DNA of 64,000 bases from Eonycteris spelaea (GCA_003508835.1 PUFA01000068.1:8007501-8071500); one strand, 5' to 3'; shown: positions 53,280 to 63,295, counted from the stretch's first letter. A program made the numbers and translations. Notes: generated by a model not told the origin, from the sequence alone.

Positions 53280-53600
53280 TAATACCACGACAGCCAGAAA
53301 AAATCTTTATGAGACAGAGATGCTCAAATAGAAGTTTAGTTACAAAAAATGAGTGGGGGTTGGGTGATCAAAAGTCAGCAACCAGCCTTACTTTTTCCTT
53401 GTTTCCTCTCACTTCCCATCTCCTCTCTCCCTTCCCCACTTCCAATTCTAGAAGCCAAGAACAGCTAAGGCACACCATGTTCACCAAGCAAGGTCTTGCT
53501 GCCATTTGGAAAATAGATTATTACTTTCTCAGACTGTTCCTGATATGCTGCAAGGGCTGTTATTGCATGGCCTCACCTCTTAAGAAAAAGACGATGAGAA
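53280..53600. other. Unassigned DNA
   Basis: A 165-codon plus-strand frame starts at 53231 in the MIR and runs into the next MIR at 53605. It is repeat-derived at both ends and not a gene call. Confidence 0.5.
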
Positions 53601-53604
53601 AAAT

Positions 53605-53835
53605 CAACAGTAACAGCTTTTACATATTAAGTACCTTCTCTTCTTTCCAGGCATGGTATTTGCCAAACATTGTCTCCGAACCTTGGAATATTCTTAAATT
53701 TATAGATGAGGAAATCAGTCTCTCTTAGGATCATCATGGTCACCAGCTAGAAAGTGTCCAAGTCTGGATTCCAACCCTGGTCTGTCTGACTCCAAGGGCA
53801 CCTCCTCCCCTCCACACTACGCTGCCTCTTAAGCA
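53605..53835 (-). mobile_element. MIR SINE
   Basis: TTTATAGATGAGGAAATCAG, TCACCAGCTAGAAAGTGTCC and GGATTCCAACCCTGGTCTGT are a well-preserved reversed MIR. Confidence 0.83.
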
Positions 53836-53839
53836 TTAA

Positions 53840-54065
53840 CAGCAGTTATCACTTATTCAGTGCCAAAGATGGATCAGACACTATGTTTTTTTTTTTTTTT
53901 CTAATACAGCAAACTTGAGAAGTAGGCATTAAGTATCTCTACTTAATAAGTACAACTAAGGCTTACACTGGTAAAACCACAGAGATAGTAACCTGGACTC
54001 CAAACTGGGATCTGCTTGTCTCCAAAGATATAACCATCTGAAACAAAGTCCTTCATTTTGACCTT
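53840..54065 (-). mobile_element. MIR SINE with internal poly-T
   Basis: TATCACTTATTCAGTGCCAA and GAAGTAGGCATTAAGTATCT flank a 15-nt T-run (53886-53900). AACTAAGGCTTACACTGGTA follows. It is the second of two same-strand MIRs. Confidence 0.7.
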
Positions 54066-54129
54066 TTCCTGCCCTCCTGTTTGAGAGCAAGGACACCGTC
54101 TCCAAGCCAGCCCCAAGTACCCTCTCACT

Positions 54130-54540
54130 GTACATGGCAACCCACCCCCAACCCTTCAGCAGACTTTACAGAATAGATTATCTGCTCACTTTGGTTCCTT
54201 TGCATGAAGGTGCTCATGTCTATGCAAGCCTAAACCATTCCTCTGCCTTGCTAGTCTCTCACCTTCCTTTCAGCCCAGAGCTTGCTGTCACAGTGGACTA
54301 CGCTCTTTTCCTTTCATCCCTCTCAATCCTGCATTCCTACAATCCAGTTTTTGCTGCTACAGACCTGCTGAAGCTGCTCTTTTGAAGGTGCCAGCCACCT
54401 CCTGGATAGCCTGTAGCCTCACCCCCATGTCCCCAATGTGGAATCACCTCTACCTGAGCCACTGCCATCTCAAAAATCTCCCCTTCATTGCTTCTGTGAC
54501 CCTGAACTTTCCTGGTTTTCCTCAACTCCATCAAAGATTA
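54130..54540 (+). mobile_element. L2 LINE ORF2 (reverse transcriptase region)
   Basis: GCTACAGACCTGCTGAAGCT, GCTCTTTTGAAGGTGCCAGC and AACTTTCCTGGTTTTCCTCA match the L2 reverse-transcriptase-coding stretch in sense orientation. It is too broken to be coding. The part before 54300 is strongly diverged. Confidence 0.75.
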
Positions 54541-54689
54541 TCTTAGAGCTAGAGGGGAATTTAGATGTCTTGAACTAACACCCCTCCTCAGGGCAGGAAT
54601 CCCAACATGTGGTCCACTAGCCTCTTCTAGTATTCTTCCTGCAATGACTGGCCCATTCCCTTGGTCTATTTGATAACTATTATAATGTA

Positions 54690-55800
54690 TTCTCAGTTTT
54701 CAGTGGTTCTCTATCTGTGGTTTTCTTTTAATTACTAAAGCAATGCATGTACATTTTAACTGAAGATAAATAAGTAAAAACCTCTTATTTATTCCCCATT
54801 CCACTCCCTTTTCAACACCTTTCTCCATGCCCATAAAAATATACATACATGCACAAATAACATTGATGATTTTTGTTTTTGCCCTCCAAATTATAATGTA
54901 TACTTTACACTTGCTTTTCTCATTTAGCAGTACCATTAAGAGTGCTCCGGGTCAAAATTTATAAAAAGATGTAAAATTCACATAACATAATAACTGCACA
55001 ATATTCTATAGTATGAATGTACTACTGCTTATTCACTATTCCACATTAATAGGCTTGCAAATTGTTTCTAGGTTTCTTCTGTTGATGTTTCGTGTGGTTT
55101 GCTGCACACACACAAAAATCGTCATAAATAAATCTTTATATATCAATACTTGTAAGTGTAGGATGGATTTCCAAAATTGGGGTCAAATGGTATGTCTAAT
55201 ATTCATTTTAAAAGATATTGGCAGTTAACTTTCCAAAAATATCACCAAATCCTACTCCAAACAGCAGTGCGTTGAGACCACATGTTGCCCTACATCCTCC
55301 TTACAAGTAGGTATTCTTCCTGTCTACAGTGTTCGTCGATCTAGAGTGAAAAGTGGTATCTCACTGTTGCTCCAATGTCCCTTTCCCTTGATAGTAGTCA
55401 GGCTGAATACCTTTCACATGCTTATTGGCAGTTCCGATGCTCTCTTGCATGAATTGCCTGTGTATAATTTTTTCCTATCTATTAAATTAAGTGGCTTGAC
55501 TTTCTCCTGTCAATTTGTGAAAGCACTTTTTATATAGACACATTAACCTACGTCTCTATCACCTTATTTTACATGTATTGCAAATATGTTTCCACACTAC
55601 CACAAAGTTTTGGACTTTGTTTAGGGTATCTTAACATACACAAATTTTAAATGTGTATGTGTTCAAATATATTTATCTTTTCCTTTTGGGATTCTAAATG
55701 TCCTGTCTTGTTTAGGAAGGTTCCCCTAATGACCAAGATTATACGAATATTCTGCTAACTTTCTTCCCTTTTTTTCACTTAAATCTTAAGTGTACCCAGA
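54690..55800 (-). mobile_element. Old L1 (ORF2 C-terminal part and 3' UTR)
   Basis: Reversed L1 phrases in order: GGTTTTCTTTTAATTACTAA (3' UTR), TATTCACTATTCCACATTAA, CCAAAATTGGGGTCAAATGG, GTGAAAAGTGGTATCTCACT, GCATGAATTGCCTGTGTATA and TTGCAAATATGTTTCCACAC. High divergence and no open frame indicate an old L1M-type copy of about 1.1 kb, 5'-truncated. Confidence 0.87.
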
Positions 55801-55859
55801 GATTATTATTGTATATGATTCATGATAATGTTGCTTGCCTGGGTTGAGCCTGAGGCTGC

Positions 55860-56690
55860 CTTCCTATTTTCTCATCCCTGGGTCTTTATGCTGCCCAGCT
55901 CTAGCTCAAGAACTGTGGGGCCCTGAAGCTGGGTTTGGCTTTCTTCACCTTCTCCTACACAGGCTGAACCCCAGCCTTTGAGTGGGTTTCAACCAATGCC
56001 ATTTTATTTTAATGGTAGTGCTGTTTTCCCCCCATCTTATCCTCTACTCGTGAATCTGTAATGGTGTGATTTGCCCTGGAAGCTTAGCAAACCCGAATAT
56101 CAAATACTTGTCTGGTTGAATTCCTATCACTATACCTCACATGTCAGCACCCTTCACACCCTGAGGCAGCAGCCTCTCCTGTGCTGTCTGGGGCCAGAGC
56201 ACATCTGAAGTGTTTTGTCCCATTTGTCTGGGGATAGGCTCATGGGAAAGTGCCACTCAATTAAGCCCTTTTGGGTTTCCTTGGAGCACTTGCCAAAATC
56301 ATAATTGCAGATTAATTTGCAACTCAAGTGGGTTTCCATAATTGCTGTGGGTGGATGGGGTTGAGAGTCCATGTGCCACCTGTCTGTGTCTGAGGGAGGA
56401 GGGAGTGCTGCTGGGTCACGAATTTCTCCAAGAACGAAGATGGGATCCTCACAGAAAGCCCTTATTTCATCAGTTCCCAGAGGATCTAATGGGGATCAGG
56501 GTACCTTGTTTGGGGTTGGCTCATATTCTTGCACATGTATAACTATAGGCTCTAGGAAATAGGATTCTTTTTTTCTTGATACTCAAGGGAAAAAACAAAA
56601 TGCTTGCTGAGACACAGAGAATAGAAGGTAGAGTTTAAACTGCTTCATCCTTTTTCCTCTCCTCTAATTCAATTCGGTTAATATTTAGTT
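55860..56690. other. Unassigned DNA including a conserved-looking core
   Basis: No named repeat. The part 56240-56350 is AT-balanced and non-degraded (GCAGATTAATTTGCAACTCA), and is noted separately as a possible conserved element. No supported exon. Confidence 0.4.
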
Positions 56691-56694
56691 GGGT

Positions 56695-56880
56695 AATTGT
56701 TATGACTTTTGAAGTCTGAGTCCTACTAGTTAATTAACATTTTACCATCTATAAAATGGGAATGGTAATTCACCAACTTATGGATGTAAATGAAAGGAAT
56801 CATGTAAAATGCTTTGCACAGTATTTGATACTGAGTGCTCAATAAATGATACCCGCTGTTATCATTGTCAGTATTATAAT
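56695..56880 (+). mobile_element. MIR SINE
   Basis: TTTTACCATCTATAAAATGG, GAATGGTAATTCACCAACTT and ACTGAGTGCTCAATAAATGA span the core and 3' end. Confidence 0.85.
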
Positions 56881-56962
56881 TATTTGGTTCCAGACACTGT
56901 GAGGCATTGAAGATCAAGTGATGAATGACAAAGAGCTTCTGCCTTCAAGAAACTAAATGCCT
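56881..56962 (-). mobile_element. L2 LINE 3' fragment
   Basis: TTCCAGACACTGTGAGGCAT, then TCAAGTGATGAATGACAAAG and AGCTTCTGCCTTCAAGAAAC, is the reversed L2 3' end. It joins the MIR directly. Confidence 0.65.
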
Positions 56963-56991
56963 AAAAAAAAAAAAAAAAAAAGAAAAGAAAA
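56963..56991 (+). repeat. Poly-A tract with AAAAG ending
   Basis: 19 A residues followed by GAAAAGAAAA. Confidence 0.95.
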
Positions 56992-56994
56992 CAA

Positions 56995-57670
56995 TTTCTA
57001 AGTAGGAACAGGAGTTTCATGGAGAAAATGGATATGTAATACAAATTATTAGCAGGACTAGGAGAAATGGGGAAGAAGCAGAAGTGTAAGACGATTGTGT
57101 ATATGGTAAGTGGAGGTAGTGGAAATGAGATGGGAAATAGATGTTGTAGAGGTTGAAAATTTGGGAGCCAGTGCAGGGACCCAGAAATGAAAGAAAATTC
57201 TCAGCCCCATGTACCTCTTCAGTATCAGTTGACCATTGAGGATGATTCCTGGTTGAATGCTGGGGCCACAGAACATTAATCAGTCACTTCCTGCCTATGG
57301 AGGCCGGTTTCTGGTGCCCCAGAATTTAGTGAAGATGCTACACCAAGCTGTACAATCCCTTTCATTGGTTGGCCTTCTCGATCCACAGCACAGAATGTAC
57401 CTGAGATTGAGACCACAGTCACAGCAGCCCGCTTTCAACTCCAGAAGGATCCCCAGATGTCAAGTCTAAGCTGTGGCTGGTAGGAGTTTACCCTCTTCTC
57501 TCAGTTCTCCCTCTCTCTAGAATGCCTAGGTCCCCTCGGACAAGCAAAGTGCTTAGGGTACCTGATCCTGTAAGTGCCTTGAAGTTCTGCTCTTCTAGGA
57601 ATTCTCTCTCTGGCTGCATTTCATAAAAGGAGAGAAGAACGACCACTTGTAAGATGAATCAGTGCTTCCT
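56995..57670. other. Unassigned DNA
   Basis: No gene seen. A few phrases (GGGAGCCAGTGCAGGGACCC) are unplaced. Confidence 0.4.
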
Positions 57671-57674
57671 TTAG

Positions 57675-57930
57675 CTTACTCAACAGATATATATTGGGTG
57701 CCAAGCATTCTCCTTGAAGTGGGGTTGCTATAGTGAAAAAAAATCAGACAAGTGCCTGCTTTTGTGAAACTCACATTTTAACAAGGGAACAGACACTACA
57801 CAGTGTTGTCAGGCCATGGAGATTGAGTGCTGGAAAGAAAAGAAAGTGGGCTAAAGGGGGTAGGAGGGAAATACATTAGATGGAGCTGCAGGAAAGACCA
57901 AACTGAAAGATAATATTTAAGCAGAAGAAA
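57675..57930 (-). mobile_element. L2 LINE fragment
   Basis: CTCAACAGATATATATTGGG, AAGTGCCTGCTTTTGTGAAA and CTCACATTTTAACAAGGGAA, then AGACACTACACAGTG, follows the reversed L2 3' end. Confidence 0.73.
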
Positions 57931-58194
57931 GAGAAAGGAAGGGACAGAGAGAAGGAGTCCAGAGATAACACTTTCTCTTGAGATAGGATAAGCCTATGCC
58001 ACTGTTTATTCACCCACAGCTGAGAGAATCTGTGTGACGTGATCCTTGCCCAAGTCGTTACCTGTCAGCTCCTTAGCAGCAGCCTCCCAAAGGTCTATGT
58101 CTTTGACACATTCCAGAAGAAATCATTTATTCCTATTAACGAGGCTGCAGGTCAGAATTTCTGTGACTTCGAAAGAGATTCCACAGTGATGCTT

Positions 58195-58485
58195 CCTCCT
58201 CTATGCATGATACTTACAGTTTATAAACTTTTGCACTTATATAACCTCTTATTTGACCCTCACTAGGGCCTGCAAAATAGGTCATGTTCATTTTATGGCT
58301 AAAAAAAAAATGCCTTACCAGTTATCTGGTCCAGCCCCCTGCTGTGACAGATGATGAAGAAAGGCTTAGAAGGAGAGAGGCCCATAGCAGCCCAGGGACC
58401 CACATGTAAGGGGTAGGCAGTAGGACCCAGAACTTATGACTCCCAGTGCAGTGCTGTTTTCCTCTCCACCATGAAACTTCTTGGT
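58195..58485 (-). mobile_element. MIR/MIR3-type SINE
   Basis: TTATCTGGTCCAGCCCCCTG, GAAGAAAGGCTTAGAAGGAG and TGACTCCCAGTGCAGTGCTG are reversed MIR3-type phrases. An A-run (58301-58310) lies between two parts. Confidence 0.68.
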
Positions 58486-58649
58486 CAAGATTTAAAGATG
58501 ACGGGAAATATTTGATTTTCTCTCTCATAAGTAGACAATCAGTACCCAGAGAGCTAAATAAAATCTGTCCAAAATCACACATCTAGGTTCATGTCTTGTA
58601 GTTCTTCTCTGTTTTTCCATCTCACCACTCTCTCCATTTATCTTATAGT

Positions 58650-58796
58650 CTTATGATGATATGAACAGTACCAGCTATGACAGAAGACCAACCTCAGTTT
58701 GAATCTTGGCTCTGCCCATTTATTAGCTAGTCTATCTCATTAGGCCTTGATTTCATAATCTGTAAACTGGAATCACAAGAGAACCTATCTGTCCTG
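58650..58796 (+). mobile_element. MIR SINE, left part of a split copy
   Basis: CTCAGTTTGAATCTTGGCTC, TCATTAGGCCTTGATTTCAT and AATCTGTAAACTGGAATCAC are the head and core. The 3' part resumes at 59158. Confidence 0.82.
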
Positions 58797-59157
58797 GTCA
58801 GATTAGATCAGACTTTGCTGAAGCAACAAATATTCCTCAAACCTCAGTGGCTTATTACACTATGTATTACTTGCTTAGGCTAAGTCTGATGTGGGTAGGG
58901 TAGTCTTTATCTATCCAATAGCCACCCATCTGAAACACGGGACCTCTGAGGTTGCTATGGCAGAGAAGTAAAGAACTGGAGAGTTAAACAGGGCCTTTTA
59001 TAACCAAGCTTGGAAGAGGTATAATCTTAACCCGTATCTTATTGGCTGGAACTTAGTTGTTTGGATGCCAACATAATGGCAAATTGGGATGGAAAAGTCT
59101 TGCTTGTGTCCAAGAAGAGGCAATTGTATGTTGAACACATAGCAATGTCTTTACCAT
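58797..59157 (+). mobile_element. Ancient interspersed repeat inserted in a MIR
   Basis: GACTTTGCTGAAGCAACAAA, ACCTCAGTGGCTTATTACAC, GAGGTTGCTATGGCAGAGAA and CTTATTGGCTGGAACTTAGT occur in this order in a common eutherian repeat ('tttgctgcagtaacaaac … attggccagaactagtcacatggcc'). I cannot give the family name with certainty. Confidence 0.6.
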
Positions 59158-59250
59158 ACTACTTCATAGAGTAAATATGAAAATTAAATGAGGTCAGGCT
59201 GTCAAAGTGCCTTCGACAAGATGTCAATAAATTGCTGCTGCTCAGTAAAG
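59158..59250 (+). mobile_element. MIR SINE, right part of the split copy
   Basis: CTACTTCATAGAGTAAATAT, GAAAATTAAATGAGGTCAGG and TGTCAATAAATTGCTGCTGC continue the MIR exactly where the left part stops. Confidence 0.78.
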
Positions 59251-59269
59251 TGCAGCTCTTGGCATCAAG

Positions 59270-59430
59270 TCATCGCCACCTAATTTAGTTCTGGGCCTGA
59301 CTAGGGCTGGGTTAACAATAATCACGCAAACCTACCTCTCCTCTCGGGGCCTCAATTTTATCATAAGAGTGAGGAGGATTGGAGTAAATAATCTCTCAGG
59401 CTCCTTTCAGTTCACTGAAAATCTTGTCTT
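59270..59430 (+). mobile_element. MIR SINE remnant
   Basis: TCTCGGGGCCTCAATTTTAT followed by CATAAGAGTGAGGAGGATTG, and CTGGGCCTGACTAGGGCTGG upstream, are MIR or MIR3-type phrases. Confidence 0.6.
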
Positions 59431-59948
59431 TTGTGCAGTTCTTCCTAATACTCAGTAGTTCTAAAATGTAGACGAACGACTCCCCTTTCCAATGATGACT
59501 CTAAGTCTCCTTTACAAAGTGTTAGAAGAGTCCTGCTAAATGGAGGCTGAGTTCCCTTGAAATGCCTGAAAAAGATCTAAAAGGAAATCGATGATGCTTT
59601 CCCCCAGTCCTACCACTGTATAGCTTTTCAGGTTTGGACACCATTGGTCCTCATGCTGCGCAGGCCTCTCTGCAGGAGGGTGGGCTCAACGGTCTCTACT
59701 AATCAGGAAGCTCATGGTCTGTCACATTACAAAAAAGTTTCTTGTTGTTTTTGGAGAGGGGAAGTTGATCATGATGACTCCTGGCTCCCAGTATCCCCAG
59801 GCTCTGCTAATAAATCACAAATAAGGCAACTCCATTTTATTTATTTAGTATTTATTTATATCTACATAGATACCACCTCTTATCCCTAAAATTACTCCTT
59901 AAATCTTAGTTTCACTCTCCAGACTCCAGTCAAGCTTTCCTGTCTCAC

Positions 59949-60235
59949 CTACCAAGATGTATAGCAGCATCTCCCCAGGCTGATAACCACTCACGACCTC
60001 CCCGAGAGCACAGGCCTTCTTTGCCCCGCAGTAGTAAAGATCAGATGGAGCCCAGAGTTCAAGCAAGAAGGTTTCAAAGAGCAAGGTGAAGGGCTTGGCA
60101 TGTTTCCTCTCTGGCCAGTGTGCCAGGATAAGCTGTGGCAGCCAGCTGATGGTGGCGTCTTCTGTGGGCAGTCTTCCGGGGAAAACACAGAATCTGCAGG
60201 CAAGCTCATCAATGCCAGCATTGCCCTTTGAGTGT
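59949..60235 (-). CDS. Candidate internal exon (unverified)
   Basis: On the minus strand, CTTTTCTTTTGCTCACCAG (ending at 60236) is a strong acceptor with a pyrimidine tract. About 287 bp later, GGTAG|GTGAGA (59948) is a strong donor, or CTTG|GTAGGT four bases earlier. Between them one frame is open throughout: it reads HSKGNAGIDELACRFCVFPG, then RLPTEDATISWLPQLILAHW and onward to GEMLLYILVG. Residue use (W, Y, F, C, varied charge) looks natural. I recognise no domain, and a second minus frame and part of a plus frame are also open, so chance openness in GC-richer DNA is possible. If real, it is one exon of a minus-strand gene whose other exons I cannot place. Confidence 0.3.
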
Positions 60236-60384
60236 CTGGTGAGCAAAAGAAAAGGCCAACATCTGCTGTCAGGCAGACTGGCCCCCAGCTGCCTTCAGGC
60301 CACTGAGCTAGGACCATCCTGACACTCAAAAATGGCAAAGTTATAAGGAAGATGTGTTTCTGCTGACATTGGCATAGTGAGTTA

Positions 60385-60530
60385 CTAGCCACGGGACACT
60401 TTCAATTTCATTTTGTTTAACCTTACAATGCCCCAGGAAGTTACTTTCAGATATATTTTGCGATGAGAAAACTGAGGCCTGGAAAGGATTCATATTTACT
60501 CCAGGTCACGAAGCTATAAAGTTACAGGTT
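60385..60530 (-). mobile_element. MIR SINE
   Basis: GCGATGAGAAAACTGAGGCC, TGGAAAGGATTCATATTTAC and TCCAGGTCACGAAGCTATAA are the reversed core. Confidence 0.83.
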
Positions 60531-60589
60531 CTTTTAAAATGAGATCTTTGTATTACCAAGTACAGAAATCCTAAATATTTACACATTCA

Positions 60590-60705
60590 TATAACCAATC
60601 CACAAATATCAATTATGTGCATATTATGTGTCAGACACTAGGGATATAGAGTCAAATCGAGACATGGACCCTACCCCCAAGGCACACAGAGTCTGTGTTG
60701 TATTT
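60590..60705 (-). mobile_element. L2 LINE 3' end
   Basis: CACAAATATCAATTATGTGC, TATTATGTGTCAGACACTAG and CATGGACCCTACCCCCAAGG follow the reversed L2 terminus. Confidence 0.78.
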
Positions 60706-60774
60706 TTGGGTGAACCCTCAATAGACAGTGGCCTTGTCCAGAGGTAGAATTCCTGGGGGCAGATAGCAGGGCAC

Positions 60775-60880
60775 AGTAGAAAGAATGTACATTTGGCCAT
60801 TGGGGAGGCCTAAGTTCTGTTTTCACTATTCACTATGTGACTTGGGACAAGTCACTTCCCTTATTGGTTTTCATTCTCAT
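60775..60880 (+). mobile_element. MIR SINE head and core fragment
   Basis: CTAAGTTCTGTTTTCACTAT, CTATGTGACTTGGGACAAGT and CACTTCCCTTATTGG stop abruptly where a second MIR head begins. Confidence 0.72.
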
Positions 60881-60884
60881 CTGA

Positions 60885-61115
60885 TTCTGGAGCCAAGCTG
60901 CCTGTGTGCACGTCTGTATAAATTGCTTTGGTTACCTCATCTGTAAATGGGATACCTAACCTATAGGATTATTGAAAATTAAATGTTACTAACTCTATTG
61001 TTATTATTGATTAAATAAGTTATTAAATCATTGCTAATTTAGTTACTGTATGTAAAGTATTTAGGACAGTGCCTGGCACACAGTAATCATTAATCAGTGT
61101 TAGCTCTTATTGTCA
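60885..61115 (+). mobile_element. MIR SINE, second copy
   Basis: TTCTGGAGCCAAGCTGCCTG, TTACCTCATCTGTAAATGGG, ATACCTAACCTATAGGATTA and ACAGTGCCTGGCACACAGTA cover the head to the 3' end. Confidence 0.87.
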
Positions 61116-61244
61116 ATAGCATTATCATTATTACAAAAAAATGGAGATTGGGCTGGATAATCTCAAAGCTCCTTACACAGATGTATTTTGCCAGTCATGG
61201 TTATATTGGAAATGACTTCGAAAGGCAATCAATGCCTGCTCCTG

Positions 61245-61465
61245 AGACAATGCCTGGTTAAGGACAGTCTAAAGTCTCATAGGCCCCTGTGTTCCTTTCT
61301 ACCCTGTCACTTGTTTCTGTTCACAAGTCTCACTCCCTGAACCCGTGGGTGTTCTTGAGGCAGAGGCTATGCCTTCCAGCTTTTATCCCCATACCAAGTG
61401 TAGAGTCAGGCACATAGGACACTTTCAATAACTATTTATTGAATGAATTAATGAATGAACAAACC
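61245..61465 (+). mobile_element. L2 LINE 3' end with tail
   Basis: GTTCTTGAGGCAGAGGCTAT, GAGTCAGGCACATAGGACAC, TTCAATAACTATTTATTGAA and TGAATTAATGAATGAAC are a clear L2 terminus. Confidence 0.88.
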
Positions 61466-61544
61466 AACAGAATTAAAGAAGACTCCATGCCCTGATGAGC
61501 TAAACATGTAAGGAGGAATTTCAATGACATCTATTTTCTCTGTC

Positions 61545-61710
61545 CTGGTAACATGCTAATGAACTGGAGAGCTCTGACTAAATTGCGATTTCCCAAAATG
61601 AGTTAATTAATAAACTGATTTTGGGATGATTAACAGGGGGCACCGTTAACATGATTTTAATGGGAAAGCGTCAGTGAAGCACAAACTCATTAGCGCAAAA
61701 ACTATTTCCT
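61545..61710. promoter_or_regulatory. Candidate conserved enhancer-like block, homeodomain-site rich
   Basis: Repeat-free DNA contains GTTAATTAATAAAC (61602-61615, HNF1-like with 11 of 13 consensus positions), GATGATTAACAGG and TTTTAATGGG. These are several ATTA/TAAT cores within about 70 bp. It looks like non-degraded, constrained sequence. No open frame or splice site is supported. Function is inferred from motif density only. Confidence 0.35.
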
Positions 61711-62135
61711 GCCCCAGCAGGCTTGTCACATACTACTTTTTATGGAGGAAGCAGGAAAAGCCACACTGACAAGGATTGGACTCATGAGCAGGCAGGAGTC
61801 CCAAAGGACAGCACATACTCCTGAAAGGATATCCCCCATGGTGGGTTCTGACAGAACCTCTTATAAGTGGTTTCTCTACTGACTTCTCACTGGTTTCAAT
61901 GAATTGTTGATTGCTAATGAGAATGTTTAATGCCTTAACTTCCAGGATACTGTTATTAAGAATAGGAACAGAGAGTATGTATAAATTGACTCTGTTTGAG
62001 TCCAAAACATTAAAAAATAATAATTTCAGTGATAAGTACTATTATAGAAATCTTTATAAAGTACTTTCCTTTTCTTATGTTTAAAATGAAATTATAAAGT
62101 TATTTCAGTTTTGAAGTGTCATCATGAGAATCAGC
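61711..62135. other. Unassigned AT-rich DNA
   Basis: No gene or named repeat. A 90-codon minus-strand frame (61733-62005) has no domain. Confidence 0.45.
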
Positions 62136-62139
62136 ACTG

Positions 62140-62275
62140 ATAATTAAAAGGTGCCATTATCTGAGTGCCTACTCTGTGCCAGCTACTGCATTAGGCACCT
62201 TCCCTGCAGATGACATAATCAACCCCATTTCCAGATGAGAAAACTGAGGTTCAGAAAAGTAAACAGAATGCACAT
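62140..62275 (-). mobile_element. MIR SINE
   Basis: TATCTGAGTGCCTACTCTGT, CATTAGGCACCTTCCCTGCA and AGATGAGAAAACTGAGGTTC are the reversed 3' end and core. Confidence 0.86.
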
Positions 62276-62309
62276 GTATAAACATGGTTCATGAAGCCCA
62301 AGTAACATA

Positions 62310-62480
62310 TATTGTGTTACTACAGTATTCTCAGCAGCCTTAAGACATGGATCAGAAAGGTGCTAATGTCCCATTTTCCAGGTGGGATGTGGAGGCTCAA
62401 GAAGGTGGTGACTTGCCCTTCAGGGTCAACAAGTAATGCAAGTTGCCATTCGGATCAGCTTCAGAAAACAAATCCTGTGT
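62310..62480 (-). mobile_element. MIR SINE, second copy
   Basis: GTCCCATTTTCCAGGTGGGA, TGTGGAGGCTCAAGAAGGTG and GTGACTTGCCCTTCAGGGTC are a reversed core in the same orientation as its neighbour. Confidence 0.77.
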
Positions 62481-62484
62481 TCTT

Positions 62485-62930
62485 GTTATAACATTTTACT
62501 TCTTGGTGTACACAGTATACAAATAAAATGAGCAAAGCAAGAGGGTGTCGCATATCCCTGATTGGAGGGAATGAGATCATAGCAACTAGAAAGTAATAGA
62601 AGATTCTGTGCTAGAAATTGGATATAATAAAAATTCTGTTCTGCAATGAACAGAAGATTCAGCATTATCCTTCTGAAATATTCTTTGAGCTATGATGACA
62701 CCTACGCAGATTTCTGAGTTGATTTGGCTGTGTTAATGATATGCAATGGAGGAATAACTGACTTGGGCACTTGAAGTCTGCTTCGTGTGTTAGAGCAAAA
62801 AGCAAATGTCTATGGAGTGGGAGAGAAGTAGAATCTTAAGATTTCTTAGCAGACTGTTAATGTATTTTTAAAGAAGGTCTACAGTAAATCTAAAATGCTA
62901 AAACTAGATCGGAACTTAGAGACACTCTAG
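62485..62930. other. Unassigned DNA
   Basis: No gene or named repeat before the hAT insertion. The last 20 bases (ACTTAGAGACACTCTAGAAC) read like the left part of the SINE that the hAT split. Confidence 0.45.
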
Positions 62931-62932
62931 AA

Positions 62933-63156
62933 CAGCAGTCCCCAGCCTTTTTGGTACCAACAACAGGTGCTCCTATGAAGATCTAATGCCTGATGATCTG
63001 AGGTGAAGCCGGAGTGGTGATGCTAGTGCTGGGGAGTGCCTGAAAATACAGACGAGGCTTTGCTCACTAGCCAGCTGCTCACCTCCTGCTGTGTGGCCGA
63101 TTTCTAACACGCCATGGACCAGTACCAGTCTGCAGCACAGGGATTGGGGAACCCAG
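62933..63156 (+). mobile_element. hAT-type MITE, copy 2 of 2 (MER30-like by memory)
   Basis: The 224-bp element starts CAGCAGTCCCCAGCCTTTTT and ends GGGATTGGGGAACCCAG. Flanking 8-mers CTCTAGAA (62925-62932) and TCCTAGAA (63157-63164) match at 6 of 8. It has the same compact structure as the copy at 39497-39706: both jump from the left end (GGCACCAGGGACC type) to the CTCCTATGA/ATCTAATGCC block. Confidence 0.85.
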
Positions 63157-63159
63157 TCC

Positions 63160-63295
63160 TAGAACAAATTTTCTATCATCTATTTTAAAGATGAGAGACT
63201 GACATCTCGAAAGGTAGATTACCATATTCCTGTGCACCAAGAGTTGATGTCTGACCTGCATCAGAATTCAGTTACCCTGTAATCCAATCCACTCT
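63160..63295 (-). mobile_element. MIR-type SINE, right part of a copy split by the hAT
   Basis: CTATCATCTATTTTAAAGAT, then GAGAGACTGACATCTCGAAA, is the reversed core. Its left end lies before the hAT near 62912. Confidence 0.62.

Noticed and set aside
53231..53728. 165-codon plus-strand open frame
   Set aside because: It starts in one MIR and ends in another. Repeat-derived.
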